From an uncultured Psychroserpens sp. (GTDB taxonomy: Bacteria; Bacteroidota; Bacteroidia; Flavobacteriales; Flavobacteriaceae): a stretch of 64,000 nucleotides of DNA. A program made the translations under genes and the position numbers. Location of the stretch: positions 62,001 through 126,000 of the forward strand of contig NZ_CANMRL010000003.1 of the NCBI RefSeq assembly GCF_947500255.1, written 5' to 3'. Shown here piece after piece: positions 25,830 through 34,966 of the stretch (within the stretch, counting starts at the first letter, position 1; every line of letters begins with the position of its first letter). The notes beneath the pieces are model-generated. The model did not search any database. It saw only the letters and a list, made by a program, of their open reading frames with translations, and had not been told where the DNA came from.

Positions 25830-27056
25830 ATGCAATTGATTAGCAAAACACTCCAAATTTTAATGTTATGCCTTTTTGTAACATTAACCTCATGTAAAGA
25901 AGAATATCCAGATCTTGAAGACGGACTTTATGCCGAAATCATCACGTCAAAAGACACCATGATCGCCAAATTGTTTTATGACAAAGTACCGCTAACTGTT
26001 GCGAACTTTGTGGCTTTGGCCGAAGGGAATCACCCAATGGTAAGTGAAGAATTCAAAGGAAAGAAATACTATGATAGTTTGACGTTTCATAGAGTTATGG
26101 ATCAGTTTATGATTCAAGGCGGTGACCACACTGGAACTGGTGGTGGAAACCCAGGATATAAATTCACTTCTGAATTTGATGAAACCTTAAAACATGATAA
26201 AGGTGGTATCCTTTCTATGGCAAACTCTGGTGGAATTGGAACCAATGGAAGTCAGTTTTTTGTTACTGAAGTACCTTACCCAAGTTTAGATGCTTTTGAT
26301 GCCAACGGAAATTTAAAACCATGTGACCGACCACGTGTGAGTTGTCACAGTGTCTTTGGCGAATTGGTAAAAGGAATTGAAGTACAAGATGCCATTTCTA
26401 ATGTACCTGTTGCACAAGGAAGCAGTAAGCCACTTGAACCAGTATATATGACCAAAGTGACGATTATTCGAAAAGGATCTGATGCAAAGTCGTTCAATGC
26501 GCCTAAAGTATTTGAAGATGAATTAGAGAATGCTCCTAAAAAATGGGAAGCGCTTAAAGAAATCGCAAAGGAAAAAGCAGAAGCTGAACGAATAGAACGC
26601 GAAGAAAAAATTGCCGAAGTAGCTAAAGAAACAAAACCATTAATTGATGATTACAATGCAAAGGCAACAACATTGGCTTCAGGTTTAAAGAAACATGTAA
26701 TTACTGAAGGTACAGGAGCTAAACCAAAAGAAGGAGAATTTGCAATGATCAAATACGAAGGTTATTTTACAGATGGTCGTTTATTTGATTCTAACCAAAA
26801 AGCTGTTGCCGAAAAATCGGGAATGTACGATCAGAGACGTGAAGATGCTGGAATGTATGGTGCATCTAGAATGCAAATTCGCCCTGATGCTCAAATGATA
26901 GCTGGTTTTAAAGAAGCTATTGCGTCTATGAAAGTTGGTGAACGTGCCTTTTTCTATATACCATCTCACCTAGCCTATGGCGAACGTGGAAGAGGAAGTA
27001 TCAAACCAAATACAGATTTGACATTTATTTTAGAAATGACAGAAATAGTAAACTAA
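25830..27056 (+). CDS. lipoprotein prolyl isomerase, cyclophilin-FKBP fusion
   Basis: The 408-residue product has a lipobox (TLTSC, Cys22), then a cyclophilin domain (about 35-215) with [16 protein letters not shown] and NGSQFFVT. A hydrophilic helical linker rich in Glu, Lys and Ala follows (about 235-280). The last part is an FKBP domain (about 285-408) with [17 protein letters not shown] and [18 protein letters not shown]. Within the cyclophilin domain, an extra loop with two Cys ([17 protein letters not shown]) precedes the last strand. Both isomerase classes on one envelope protein suggest broad folding help for exported proteins. Confidence 0.92.
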   Translation: MQLISKTLQILMLCLFVTLTSCKEEYPDLEDGLYAEIITSKDTMIAKLFYDKVPLTVANFVALAEGNHPMVSEEFKGKKYYDSLTFHRVMDQFMIQGGDHTGTGGGNPGYKFTSEFDETLKHDKGGILSMANSGGIGTNGSQFFVTEVPYPSLDAFDANGNLKPCDRPRVSCHSVFGELVKGIEVQDAISNVPVAQGSSKPLEPVYMTKVTIIRKGSDAKSFNAPKVFEDELENAPKKWEALKEIAKEKAEAERIEREEKIAEVAKETKPLIDDYNAKATTLASGLKKHVITEGTGAKPKEGEFAMIKYEGYFTDGRLFDSNQKAVAEKSGMYDQRREDAGMYGASRMQIRPDAQMIAGFKEAIASMKVGERAFFYIPSHLAYGERGRGSIKPNTDLTFILEMTEIVN

Positions 27057-27080
27057 TAACTACCACTTACCAACTAAAAC

Positions 27081-27111
27081 AAAAAAGCCTTTCGTAATGA
27101 AAGGCTTTTTT
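27081..27111 (+). terminator. bidirectional rho-independent terminator
   Basis: The stem GCCTTTC/GAAAGGC has a five-base loop, is flanked by A and T runs and lies between the isomerase gene and the convergent pepD gene, so it can serve both strands. Confidence 0.9.
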
Positions 27112-27131
27112 ATTGATATACAACTTTTGTC

Positions 27132-28598
27132 TTAAGATGATTTTGGTATATTTTTTAAGATCTCTAATACATAGGTCCAGTATTTTTGAGCTGAAGAAAT
27201 TTGAGCACGTTCATCAGGTGAATGCGCACCTTTAATATTAGGGCCAAAACTAATCATATCCATATCTGGATAGTTGGTTCCTAAAATTCCACATTCTAAA
27301 CCTGCATGACAAGCTGCTACATGTGGTTCTTCACCATTATTCAACTCTTTGTACAAAGGCACCATCACCTTTAGAATATCAGAATCCATATTTGGTGTCC
27401 AACCTGGATAATCACCAGAAAACTCGACTTCGCATCCTGTTAATTCAAAAGTGGCACGCAGCATATTTGCTAAATCCCATTTAGAGCTTTCCACAGAACT
27501 ACGCGTTAAACATCCTATTTTAATGTCACCTTCTTTAACAATCACTCGAGCAATATTGTTAGATGTTTCTACCAAATCGGGAATATCAGCACTCATGCGA
27601 TACACACCATTTAAAGCAGCATAGATCGCTCTAGTCAACCCTTCTTGAACACCAAGATCCATAATATGACTAGGCATGTCTATTTTAGACACTTCAATTA
27701 TGAGGTCTGGCTCCATGGTTTTTAATTCAGTTTTTATCTCCTTGCTTATATCATTCATTTCAGAAACAAAAGCCTTTTCATGAATGGCATCAATAGCAAC
27801 AATTGCATTACTTTCTCTCGGAATAGCGTTTCGTAAACTTCCACCGTCAATTTCAGAAATACGCAAACCAAAGTTCTCAAAACCATCAAATAATAAACGG
27901 TTCATAATCTTATTGGCATTTCCTAAACCTTCATGAATTTGCATTCCTGAATGACCACCTTGCAATCCTTTAACCGAAATTTTAAATCCGATTTTAAATT
28001 CCGGAGTGTCTTCCTGCTCATACGTTCTAGTTGCTGTGACATCAACACCTCCAGCGCAACCAACACCAATTTCATCATCTTCTTCTGTGTCAAGATTTAA
28101 AAGAATCTCACCGTCAAGCATACCTCCTTTTAATCCCATAGCTCCAGTCATTCCAGTTTCTTCATCAATAGTAAATAAGGCTTCGATAGCTGGATGAGGA
28201 ATATCAGTACTTTCTAAAATAGCCATTATCGTCGCAACACCTAACCCATTATCAGCACCTAGAGTTGTTCCTTTAGCTCTTACCCAATCACCATCAATAT
28301 ACATTTCAATACCTTGATTATCAAAGTCAAAAACTGTATCGTTATTTTTCTGGTGTACCATATCTAAATGTGATTGCATCACAATCGTTTTACGGTCTTC
28401 CATTCCAGCGGTTGCTGGTTTTTTTATAATGACATTTCCTACTTCATCTTCTATAGTTTCTAAACCAAGATTGTTCCCAAAATCTTTCATGAATTGAATC
28501 ACGCGCTCCTCCTTTTTTGAAGGTCTTGGTACTGCGTTCAAGTCGGCAAATTTATTCCAAAGTTGTTTGGGTTCTAGTTGTCTTATTTCTGAGCTCAT
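27132..28598 (-). CDS. pepD: beta-Ala-His (aminoacyl-histidine) dipeptidase
   Basis: PepD is a cytoplasmic di-zinc M20 dipeptidase that opens dipeptides such as Xaa-His. The 488-residue protein keeps the metal ligands in order: SHLDMVHQ, ADNGLGVA, FTIDEETGMTGA, LNLDTEEDDEIGVGCAGGVD, CHAGLECG and FGPNIKGAHSPDER. The dimerisation/lid domain is in the middle (GLQGGHSGMQIHEG). There is no signal peptide. It has its own -7 promoter element and converges with the isomerase gene across a shared terminator. Confidence 0.96.
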   Translation of the reverse strand: MSSEIRQLEPKQLWNKFADLNAVPRPSKKEERVIQFMKDFGNNLGLETIEDEVGNVIIKKPATAGMEDRKTIVMQSHLDMVHQKNNDTVFDFDNQGIEMYIDGDWVRAKGTTLGADNGLGVATIMAILESTDIPHPAIEALFTIDEETGMTGAMGLKGGMLDGEILLNLDTEEDDEIGVGCAGGVDVTATRTYEQEDTPEFKIGFKISVKGLQGGHSGMQIHEGLGNANKIMNRLLFDGFENFGLRISEIDGGSLRNAIPRESNAIVAIDAIHEKAFVSEMNDISKEIKTELKTMEPDLIIEVSKIDMPSHIMDLGVQEGLTRAIYAALNGVYRMSADIPDLVETSNNIARVIVKEGDIKIGCLTRSSVESSKWDLANMLRATFELTGCEVEFSGDYPGWTPNMDSDILKVMVPLYKELNNGEEPHVAACHAGLECGILGTNYPDMDMISFGPNIKGAHSPDERAQISSAQKYWTYVLEILKNIPKSS

Positions 28599-28618
28599 GC
28601 TTTATTTTTTTAGTTTAA

Positions 28619-28626
28619 CAAAGGTA
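28619..28626 (-). promoter_or_regulatory. Bacteroidota -7 promoter element for pepD
   Basis: The minus strand reads TACCTTTG, an exact TAnnTTTG match, ending 20 bases before the pepD start codon. It lies back to back with the element of the divergent lipoprotein gene. Confidence 0.55.
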
Positions 28627-28638
28627 CATTCTTTTTAG

Positions 28639-28646
28639 TATTTTTG
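28639..28646 (+). promoter_or_regulatory. Bacteroidota -7 promoter element for the lipoprotein gene
   Basis: TATTTTTG, an exact TAnnTTTG match, ends 23 bases before the start codon at 28670. The two divergent elements are only 12 bases apart. Confidence 0.55.
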
Positions 28647-28669
28647 GAATATACCATTAAGACTTCTCT

Positions 28670-29416
28670 ATGAGATTTTTATTTCGCCTTATAATTTTTT
28701 GTTTTCTATTTCAAAGTTGTAATTCCAATGAATATAAAGACAAGCTTATAGGAAATTGGAGTTTGATACACGGAAGCAACGAATATGAATTTTACAAAGA
28801 CTCCATGGTGGTAAGATCATTTGGGCAACATTATACAAATAGTTGGTCTGTAGAAAATGACATATTACATTTTAAAGTTATCAAGCAGCACTTTTCAGAT
28901 ATCGACAATAAAGAGTTTTATCTGTTTTATAAACTAAGTGATAATGGAGACACCTTATACCTAAGAAACAAAGATGAGACTGATTTCAATGTGCAATTTC
29001 TAAGGATATATAGTGCATATGATTATCTGTTAAAGGAAGCAAAAATTGAAGTTGAGCTGCCAATAAAGAAAGATGTGATTAAAAATAATAACGCAAATAA
29101 CATAGATATTTTTGTTGGGTATAGGAATGACATACTCACTTCAACAACCCTAGATTATAGAACAAGTGATTTAAGTGAGATTGCTCGAGAAGTTCACATG
29201 GAAAGACTTTCAAGACGTTATGCAGATATTTCAGACTATCAATTCAATTTAATCATTGATCAAAATGTCAAACGACATCAAATTGACTCAATCAAAACCA
29301 TTTTGAAAAAAACTAAGATTACAAAGATGTTTCGTGTCTATACCAATACAACTGTTGATTATAATAAAGTAGATTGGCTATCAGATTTTGATTGGTATGG
29401 TATTTATGAAGATTAA
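28670..29416 (+). CDS. lipoprotein of unknown function
   Basis: This 248-residue product has a short signal peptide and lipobox (LFQSC, Cys17). The first domain (about 25-115) opens with LIGNWSLIHGSNEYEFYKD, a pattern common in small lipocalin-like lipoproteins. The second part (about 130-248) alternates strands and helices, with NLIIDQNVKRHQIDSIKTIL and ITKMFRVYTN, which loosely resembles an ExbD-type periplasmic domain. That resemblance is weak. It has a promoter element upstream and precedes a DUF3810 gene that has its own element. Confidence 0.75.
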   Translation: MRFLFRLIIFCFLFQSCNSNEYKDKLIGNWSLIHGSNEYEFYKDSMVVRSFGQHYTNSWSVENDILHFKVIKQHFSDIDNKEFYLFYKLSDNGDTLYLRNKDETDFNVQFLRIYSAYDYLLKEAKIEVELPIKKDVIKNNNANNIDIFVGYRNDILTSTTLDYRTSDLSEIAREVHMERLSRRYADISDYQFNLIIDQNVKRHQIDSIKTILKKTKITKMFRVYTNTTVDYNKVDWLSDFDWYGIYED

Positions 29417-29431
29417 TATATAAAAAACGTC

Positions 29432-29439
29432 TATTTTTG
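29432..29439 (+). promoter_or_regulatory. -7 promoter element very close to the DUF3810 start
   Basis: TATTTTTG is an exact TAnnTTTG match that ends only four bases before the ATG at 29444. If used, the mRNA would be nearly or fully leaderless. Confidence 0.45.
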
Positions 29440-29443
29440 AGTC

Positions 29444-30529
29444 ATGCTGAAACACAAAAAACTCATCATTGCCTTATCAATTATTCCTCAGATTATTTTT
29501 CTGAATGTATTGGCAAACTTTCCAAATTTTGTAGAATCTGTTTATAGCCATGGCATTTACATTTGGATCTCAAAAGCGATGCGTTATGCATTTGGTTGGT
29601 TGCCGTTTTCCGTAGGTGATGTTTTATATACGCTTCTTGTTCTATATATCATAAGATGGCTCTATATCAATAGGAAACGAATACTAAAAGATACTAAGCA
29701 GTGGATTTTAGACGTGCTATCGGCAATTTCGGTTGGCTATTTTGCCTTTCACTTATTATGGGCATTTAATTACTATCGCTTGCCGCTTCACAAATCGTTG
29801 AACATTGAACACGAGTATACTACTGAAGAATTACTAAGCCTAACCAAACAATTAATTACTAAAACAAATAGTCTTCAATTGCGTTTAGCTGAACATGATT
29901 CGGCTAAAGTGGAGATGCCATATTCAAAAACCGAAGTCTTAAAAATGATTCCTGATGGCTATGACGAATTGTCTAAAGAGTTTCCATATTTAGCCTATCA
30001 TCCAAGAAGTATCAAGCGATCAATATATAGTGTACCATTAACTTATATGGGGTTTTCAGGCTATTTAAACCCATTCACTAACGAAGCACAAATCGATGGT
30101 TTGATTCCCACTTTTAAATTTCCAACAACTGGAAGTCATGAGGTAGCACATCAATTGGGTTATGCAGCCGAAAATGAAGCCAACTTTATAGGTAGTATGG
30201 CAGCTATGCGGCATCCAGATATCTACTTTAATTATTCCGGATTTGCATTTGCACTGCGTCATTGTTTGCATGAAACGTATAAACGTGATCAGAAGCAATA
30301 CAAGGAACTTCTAAAACAAGTCAACAAAGGTATTCTCTACAACTATCGTGAAGTACAAGAGTTTTGGGATGGCTATAAAAATCCTACCGAACCCTTGTTT
30401 AAAGCCACGTATAATAATTTTCTCAAATCAAACAATCAAGCTGGTGGAATGGAAAGCTATAGCTATGTCGTTGCATTATTAGTGAATTACCACAAAAATA
30501 ATCCTATAGATCAAACGTTAAAAAACTAA
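29444..30529 (+). CDS. DUF3810 membrane protein with zincin-type HEVAH motif
   Basis: The 361-residue protein has three or four membrane helices in its first 120 residues, then a soluble domain. That domain carries SHEVAHQLGYAAENEANF, with His232, Glu233 and His236 forming an HExxH metal motif and further Glu residues nearby. This is the DUF3810 family, widespread in Bacteroidota and Firmicutes without an established function. A membrane-bound metallopeptidase is the natural reading, but activity is inferred. Around 190-205, SIYSVPLTYMGFSGYLNPFT is also typical of the family. Confidence 0.87.
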   Translation: MLKHKKLIIALSIIPQIIFLNVLANFPNFVESVYSHGIYIWISKAMRYAFGWLPFSVGDVLYTLLVLYIIRWLYINRKRILKDTKQWILDVLSAISVGYFAFHLLWAFNYYRLPLHKSLNIEHEYTTEELLSLTKQLITKTNSLQLRLAEHDSAKVEMPYSKTEVLKMIPDGYDELSKEFPYLAYHPRSIKRSIYSVPLTYMGFSGYLNPFTNEAQIDGLIPTFKFPTTGSHEVAHQLGYAAENEANFIGSMAAMRHPDIYFNYSGFAFALRHCLHETYKRDQKQYKELLKQVNKGILYNYREVQEFWDGYKNPTEPLFKATYNNFLKSNNQAGGMESYSYVVALLVNYHKNNPIDQTLKN

Positions 30530-30595
30530 TTTTTTCTTACGTCTTAGGTTCTTAATTTCTATCTTTAGAAGGAATTAAATAATCAACCCATTTAT

Positions 30596-33574
30596 ATGAA
30601 TAAAATAAAGTTTGCAATTGCATTGTGCTTTTGCAGTTTTGCATTATTTGCACAAGACTATTTCCCCAAGAACAATGGTGTAAAAACGACCAACACCAAT
30701 TATCAAGCTTTTACGAATGCTAAAATTTATGTCACGCCAACTCAAATCATAGAGAATGGTACTTTACTTATTAAAGATGGCAAAGTGGTAGCGTCTGGAA
30801 AGCAAGTAAGTATTCCTAAAAACACGACAGTTGTTAATCTAGAAGGCAAAAGTATCTATCCATCTTTTATAGATATGTACTCGACCTTTGGTGTTAAAAA
30901 ACCAGAACGACCAAATAGCAATGCTAGAGGTCCGCAATATGGTCCAAGCCGAAGTGGTTACTATTGGAATGACCATGTTATGCCTGAAAATAAGGCTATG
31001 GAAAAGTTTAGATATGACTCTAAAAAAGCCAAAGAACTTATGAAAGCTGGCTTTGGTGTTGTAAATACACACATTGAAGACGGTATTATTAGAGGTAGCG
31101 GAACTTTAGTGGCTTTAAACCCAGATGCTGGTAATGAAGCTCGTGTATTAGATCCGCACTCAGGTCAATATTTTTCATTTAGTAAGAGTGTAACCTCAAG
31201 ACAATCGTATCCAGGTTCTATTATGGGAAGTATTGCATTACTGCGTCAAATGTATTTGGATGCCGATTGGTATGCAAAAGGATATAGTGACACCAAAGAT
31301 TTGTCACTAGAAGCTTTGAATGCTAATAAGGGGCTCGTTCAAATTTTTGGTGCTGGTAGTAGAGCAAATGCATTGAGAGCTGATAAGATTGGAGACCAAT
31401 TTGGTGTACAATATATCATGCTAGGTGGTGGTGATGAATATGAACGTGTAAACGATGTGAAAGCGACGAATGCCTCATATATTCTTCCTGTAAACTTTCA
31501 AGCTGCCTATGATGTAGAAAATGCGTTTTTAAGCAGATCATTATCCTTAAGTGATATGAGAGCTTGGAATCAAGAGCCTTCAAACCCAAAAGTTTTAGCT
31601 GAAAATGGTGTCCGCTTTGCATTTACAACTCATGATCTAAAATCACCAAAGTCTTTTAGGTCTAATATTATTAAAGCTATAGAATACGGGCTTCCAAAAG
31701 AAAAAGCTTTAGAAGCTCTTACAACAATACCTGCACAACTATTAGGCAAATCATCACAAATAGGTACTCTAAACAAAGGTGCTTATGCAAACTTTTTAAT
31801 TACGTCTGGAGATATTTTTGATGCTAAGACCACACTTTATGAAAATTGGGTTCAAGGGCAAAAAACGGTACTTGAAGATATGTCGGTTAAGGATATTAGA
31901 GGTGATTATGAATTCCGTTTAGCTGGTGAAGCCTACAAAATGACTTTAAAAGGATCTGTAAGTAAACTAAAATCTGAGATTACTAGTAATGGAAAAAATA
32001 GAGGGTCAAAAATTAGTTATGCAGATGACTGGGTTAATATTTCAATGACCACCAAAGATTCTACACAACAAGAGTTCATTAGATTGGTTGCAAATGTTTC
32101 ATATGCAAACACATTAAATGGTAAGGCTATTTTTCCAGATGGTAACGAAATGACTTTCTATGCCAATAAAATCGAAAAAGACGAAACCGCTTCTGATGAT
32201 AAAAAGAAAATGGATGCTAAACCTCCAAAGGAAACGTTACCTGTGACCTATCCTAATATGGCCTATGGATTTACAGAACGACCTAAAGCTGAAACTTTGC
32301 TATTCAAGAATGCCACTGTATGGACAAATGAAAGTGATGGCATTTTACAGAATACAGATGTACTCATTAAAAATGGGAAGATTGCAAAAATTGGTCAAAA
32401 TCTTTCAGGCGGAAATGCAACTGTGATTGACGCTACTGGAAAGCATTTAACTGCTGGAGTTATAGATGAACACTCACATATTGCTGCTGCTTCAATTAAT
32501 GAAGGAGGTCATAACTCATCAGCTGAAGTGTCTATTGAAGATGTTATTGATGATGAAGATATAGACATTTACAGAAACCTTGCTGGAGGTGTTACCTCAA
32601 TTCAAATTCTTCATGGATCTGCGAATCCTATTGGAGGGCGTTCGGCCATTATTAAATTAAAATGGGGAGAATCTGCAAATAATTTGATTTATGATAACAG
32701 TCCGAAATTTATAAAATTCGCTCTCGGTGAAAATGTCAAGCAATCTAATTGGCAAAGTTTTGCCCGATTCCCTCAAACCAGAATGGGTGTCGAACAACTA
32801 TATATGGATTACTTCAATCGAGCAAAAGCTTATGATAAATTAAAGAAAAGCGGAAAGCCATATCGTAAAGACATTGAAATGGATGTCCTTGCTGAAATTC
32901 TAAATAAAGAACGTTTTATCTCTTGCCATTCTTATGTTCAAAGTGAAATCAATATGTTGATGAAAGTCGCTGAAAAGTTTGACTTCAATATTAACACCTT
33001 CACACATATTCTTGAAGGCTATAAAGTAGCAGATAAAATGGCTAAGCATGGCGTGGGTGGATCAACCTTTAGTGATTGGTGGGCTTACAAATATGAAGTT
33101 AATGATGCTATACCATACAATGCTGCTATTATGCACGATGCTGGTGTTGTTGTTGCTATTAACAGTGATGATGGTGAAATGTCTCGTCGATTAAACCAAG
33201 AGGCGGCAAAATCTGTTAAATATGGTGGTGTAAGTGAAGAAGATGCATGGAAATTCGTGACATTAAATCCTGCAAAATTATTGCATATAGACGATCGTGT
33301 AGGAAGTTTAAAAGTTGGAAAAGATGCCGATGTGGTATTATGGAGCGACCATCCAATGTCAGTCTACGCAAAAGCTGAAAAAACAATTATTGAAGGTGTT
33401 ACCTATTTTGATTTGAAACGTGATGAACAAATGCGTTCACAAATTAAAAAGGAGAAAAGTGAGCTCATCAATATGATGATGCAAGCAAAAAATAAAGGTT
33501 TGAAAACACAACCAATTAAGAAGAAAGAAAAGGATCAAATGCATTGTGATTACTTAGACCATGAACAACACTAA
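30596..33574 (+). CDS. secreted amidohydrolase with two metallo-hydrolase domains
   Basis: The 992-residue product starts with a signal peptide (ALCFCSFALFAQ). The N-terminal half (about 30-430) is an amidohydrolase-like domain whose expected HxH site reads FIDMYSTFG, so the metal ligands are missing. The C-terminal half (about 570-970) has VIDEHSHIAA with the HxH pair, NTFTHILEGYKVADKM with a His, and AINSDDGEMSRR, so it looks catalytically intact. Such pairs occur in Bacteroidota as predicted imidazolonepropionase-like or dipeptidase-like exported enzymes. A related shorter gene follows directly. Confidence 0.88.
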   Translation: MNKIKFAIALCFCSFALFAQDYFPKNNGVKTTNTNYQAFTNAKIYVTPTQIIENGTLLIKDGKVVASGKQVSIPKNTTVVNLEGKSIYPSFIDMYSTFGVKKPERPNSNARGPQYGPSRSGYYWNDHVMPENKAMEKFRYDSKKAKELMKAGFGVVNTHIEDGIIRGSGTLVALNPDAGNEARVLDPHSGQYFSFSKSVTSRQSYPGSIMGSIALLRQMYLDADWYAKGYSDTKDLSLEALNANKGLVQIFGAGSRANALRADKIGDQFGVQYIMLGGGDEYERVNDVKATNASYILPVNFQAAYDVENAFLSRSLSLSDMRAWNQEPSNPKVLAENGVRFAFTTHDLKSPKSFRSNIIKAIEYGLPKEKALEALTTIPAQLLGKSSQIGTLNKGAYANFLITSGDIFDAKTTLYENWVQGQKTVLEDMSVKDIRGDYEFRLAGEAYKMTLKGSVSKLKSEITSNGKNRGSKISYADDWVNISMTTKDSTQQEFIRLVANVSYANTLNGKAIFPDGNEMTFYANKIEKDETASDDKKKMDAKPPKETLPVTYPNMAYGFTERPKAETLLFKNATVWTNESDGILQNTDVLIKNGKIAKIGQNLSGGNATVIDATGKHLTAGVIDEHSHIAAASINEGGHNSSAEVSIEDVIDDEDIDIYRNLAGGVTSIQILHGSANPIGGRSAIIKLKWGESANNLIYDNSPKFIKFALGENVKQSNWQSFARFPQTRMGVEQLYMDYFNRAKAYDKLKKSGKPYRKDIEMDVLAEILNKERFISCHSYVQSEINMLMKVAEKFDFNINTFTHILEGYKVADKMAKHGVGGSTFSDWWAYKYEVNDAIPYNAAIMHDAGVVVAINSDDGEMSRRLNQEAAKSVKYGGVSEEDAWKFVTLNPAKLLHIDDRVGSLKVGKDADVVLWSDHPMSVYAKAEKTIIEGVTYFDLKRDEQMRSQIKKEKSELINMMMQAKNKGLKTQPIKKKEKDQMHCDYLDHEQH

Positions 33575-33578
33575 AAAG

Positions 33579-34895
33579 ATGACTATGAAAACAACACATA
33601 TAAAAACTCTCGTTGTATTACTCCTAAGTTTTTCTTTAGGATATGCACAACAAACTCCTGCTCCCAAGCAAAGTAAAACAGTAGCTATTACAGGAGCCAC
33701 GGCTCACATTGGTAATGGAAAAGTGATTACAAATAGCTTGATAATCTTCGAAGATGGAAAGCTATTGCAAGTTCTAGATGGCACTACTGTAAAAGTTGAC
33801 ATGTCAAAGATGGAAATTATTAATGCTAGTGGAAAGCATGTTTATCCAGGTTTTATTGTACCAAATTCTACTCTAGGATTAGTAGAAATTAGTGCAGTTA
33901 GAGCAACTGATGACGATTCTGAATTAGGAACTTGGAATCCACACATTCGAAGTTTAATCGCTTATAATGCCGAATCTAAAATAGTGGAATCTATGCGACC
34001 TAATGGTATTTTATTAGGGCAGATCACACCAAGAGGTGGACGGATTTCTGGTACTTCGTCTGTAGTACAATTTGACGCATGGAACTGGGAAGATGCTGTA
34101 ATCAAAGAAGATGATGGTATTCATATGAACTGGCCAAGAAGTTTTTCTAGAGGCCGTTGGTGGTTAGGTGAAGATCCAGCAATGAAACCTAATAAAGATT
34201 ATGACACACAGGTGACTGCCATTAGTGATTATTTTAATGGCACTAAGGCTTATATGCAAAGTGATAAATCTGTAAAAAATCTGCCTTATGAAGCGACTAA
34301 TGGGTTGTTTGATGGTTCAAAGACGCTCTATATTCATGTCGATGATGAAAAAGGAATTACAGACGCCGTTAACTTTTCTAAAATGCATAATGTAAAATCT
34401 ACCGTTATCGTTGGTGGTTATGAATCTCATAAAGTTGCAGATATGCTCAAGAAAAATAATATTTCAGTGTTATTACAACGTGTACATACAAGACCAAGTC
34501 AAACCGATGATGATTATGATATGCCATTTAAATTGGCAAAGCTATTAACTGATAAAGGTGTTACTGTGGCTTTAGAAACCAGTGGCCAAATGGAACGTAT
34601 GAACTCTCGTAACTTACCATTTTATGCAGGTACTACGGTTGCACATGGGTTAACTAAAGAGCAAGCTTTGCAATTAATAACACTTAATCCTGCAAAGATT
34701 CTAGGTATTGATGATAACTATGGAAGTCTAGAGGCTGGGAAAAGTGCAACATTATTTATTAGTGAAGGTGACGCTCTCGATATGAGAACAAATATCATAA
34801 CGCATGCCTTTATTGATGGCCGTATGATAAGTTTAGAAACACATCAAACTAAATTATGGAAACGTTATTCTAACAAGCTAAAGAGCGAGAAATAA
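33579..34895 (+). CDS. secreted amidohydrolase-like protein lacking the HxH site
   Basis: From the ATG at 33579 the protein is 438 residues and begins with a signal peptide (VVLLLSFSLGYAQ). An upstream ATG at 33561 lies inside the previous gene and adds only six polar residues. The fold resembles the N-terminal half of the preceding protein: KHVYPGFIVPNSTLGL stands where an active enzyme has a PGxIDxHxH site. The later LNPAKILGIDDNYGSLEAGK is a normal amidohydrolase end. It is probably a non-catalytic partner of the 992-residue protein. A strong terminator follows. Confidence 0.85.
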   Translation: MTMKTTHIKTLVVLLLSFSLGYAQQTPAPKQSKTVAITGATAHIGNGKVITNSLIIFEDGKLLQVLDGTTVKVDMSKMEIINASGKHVYPGFIVPNSTLGLVEISAVRATDDDSELGTWNPHIRSLIAYNAESKIVESMRPNGILLGQITPRGGRISGTSSVVQFDAWNWEDAVIKEDDGIHMNWPRSFSRGRWWLGEDPAMKPNKDYDTQVTAISDYFNGTKAYMQSDKSVKNLPYEATNGLFDGSKTLYIHVDDEKGITDAVNFSKMHNVKSTVIVGGYESHKVADMLKKNNISVLLQRVHTRPSQTDDDYDMPFKLAKLLTDKGVTVALETSGQMERMNSRNLPFYAGTTVAHGLTKEQALQLITLNPAKILGIDDNYGSLEAGKSATLFISEGDALDMRTNIITHAFIDGRMISLETHQTKLWKRYSNKLKSEK

Positions 34896-34914
34896 AGCGT
34901 ATTATTATAAAATT

Positions 34915-34947
34915 AAAAACCTGTCAGTATTATTGACAGGTTTTTTT
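34915..34947 (+). terminator. rho-independent terminator after the amidohydrolase pair
   Basis: An eleven-pair stem (AAAACCTGTCA / TGACAGGTTTT) with a seven-base loop ends in a run of seven T. The A run on the left may also stop minus-strand transcription. Confidence 0.9.
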
Positions 34948-34966
34948 ATGCTTAGAATTATTTACT

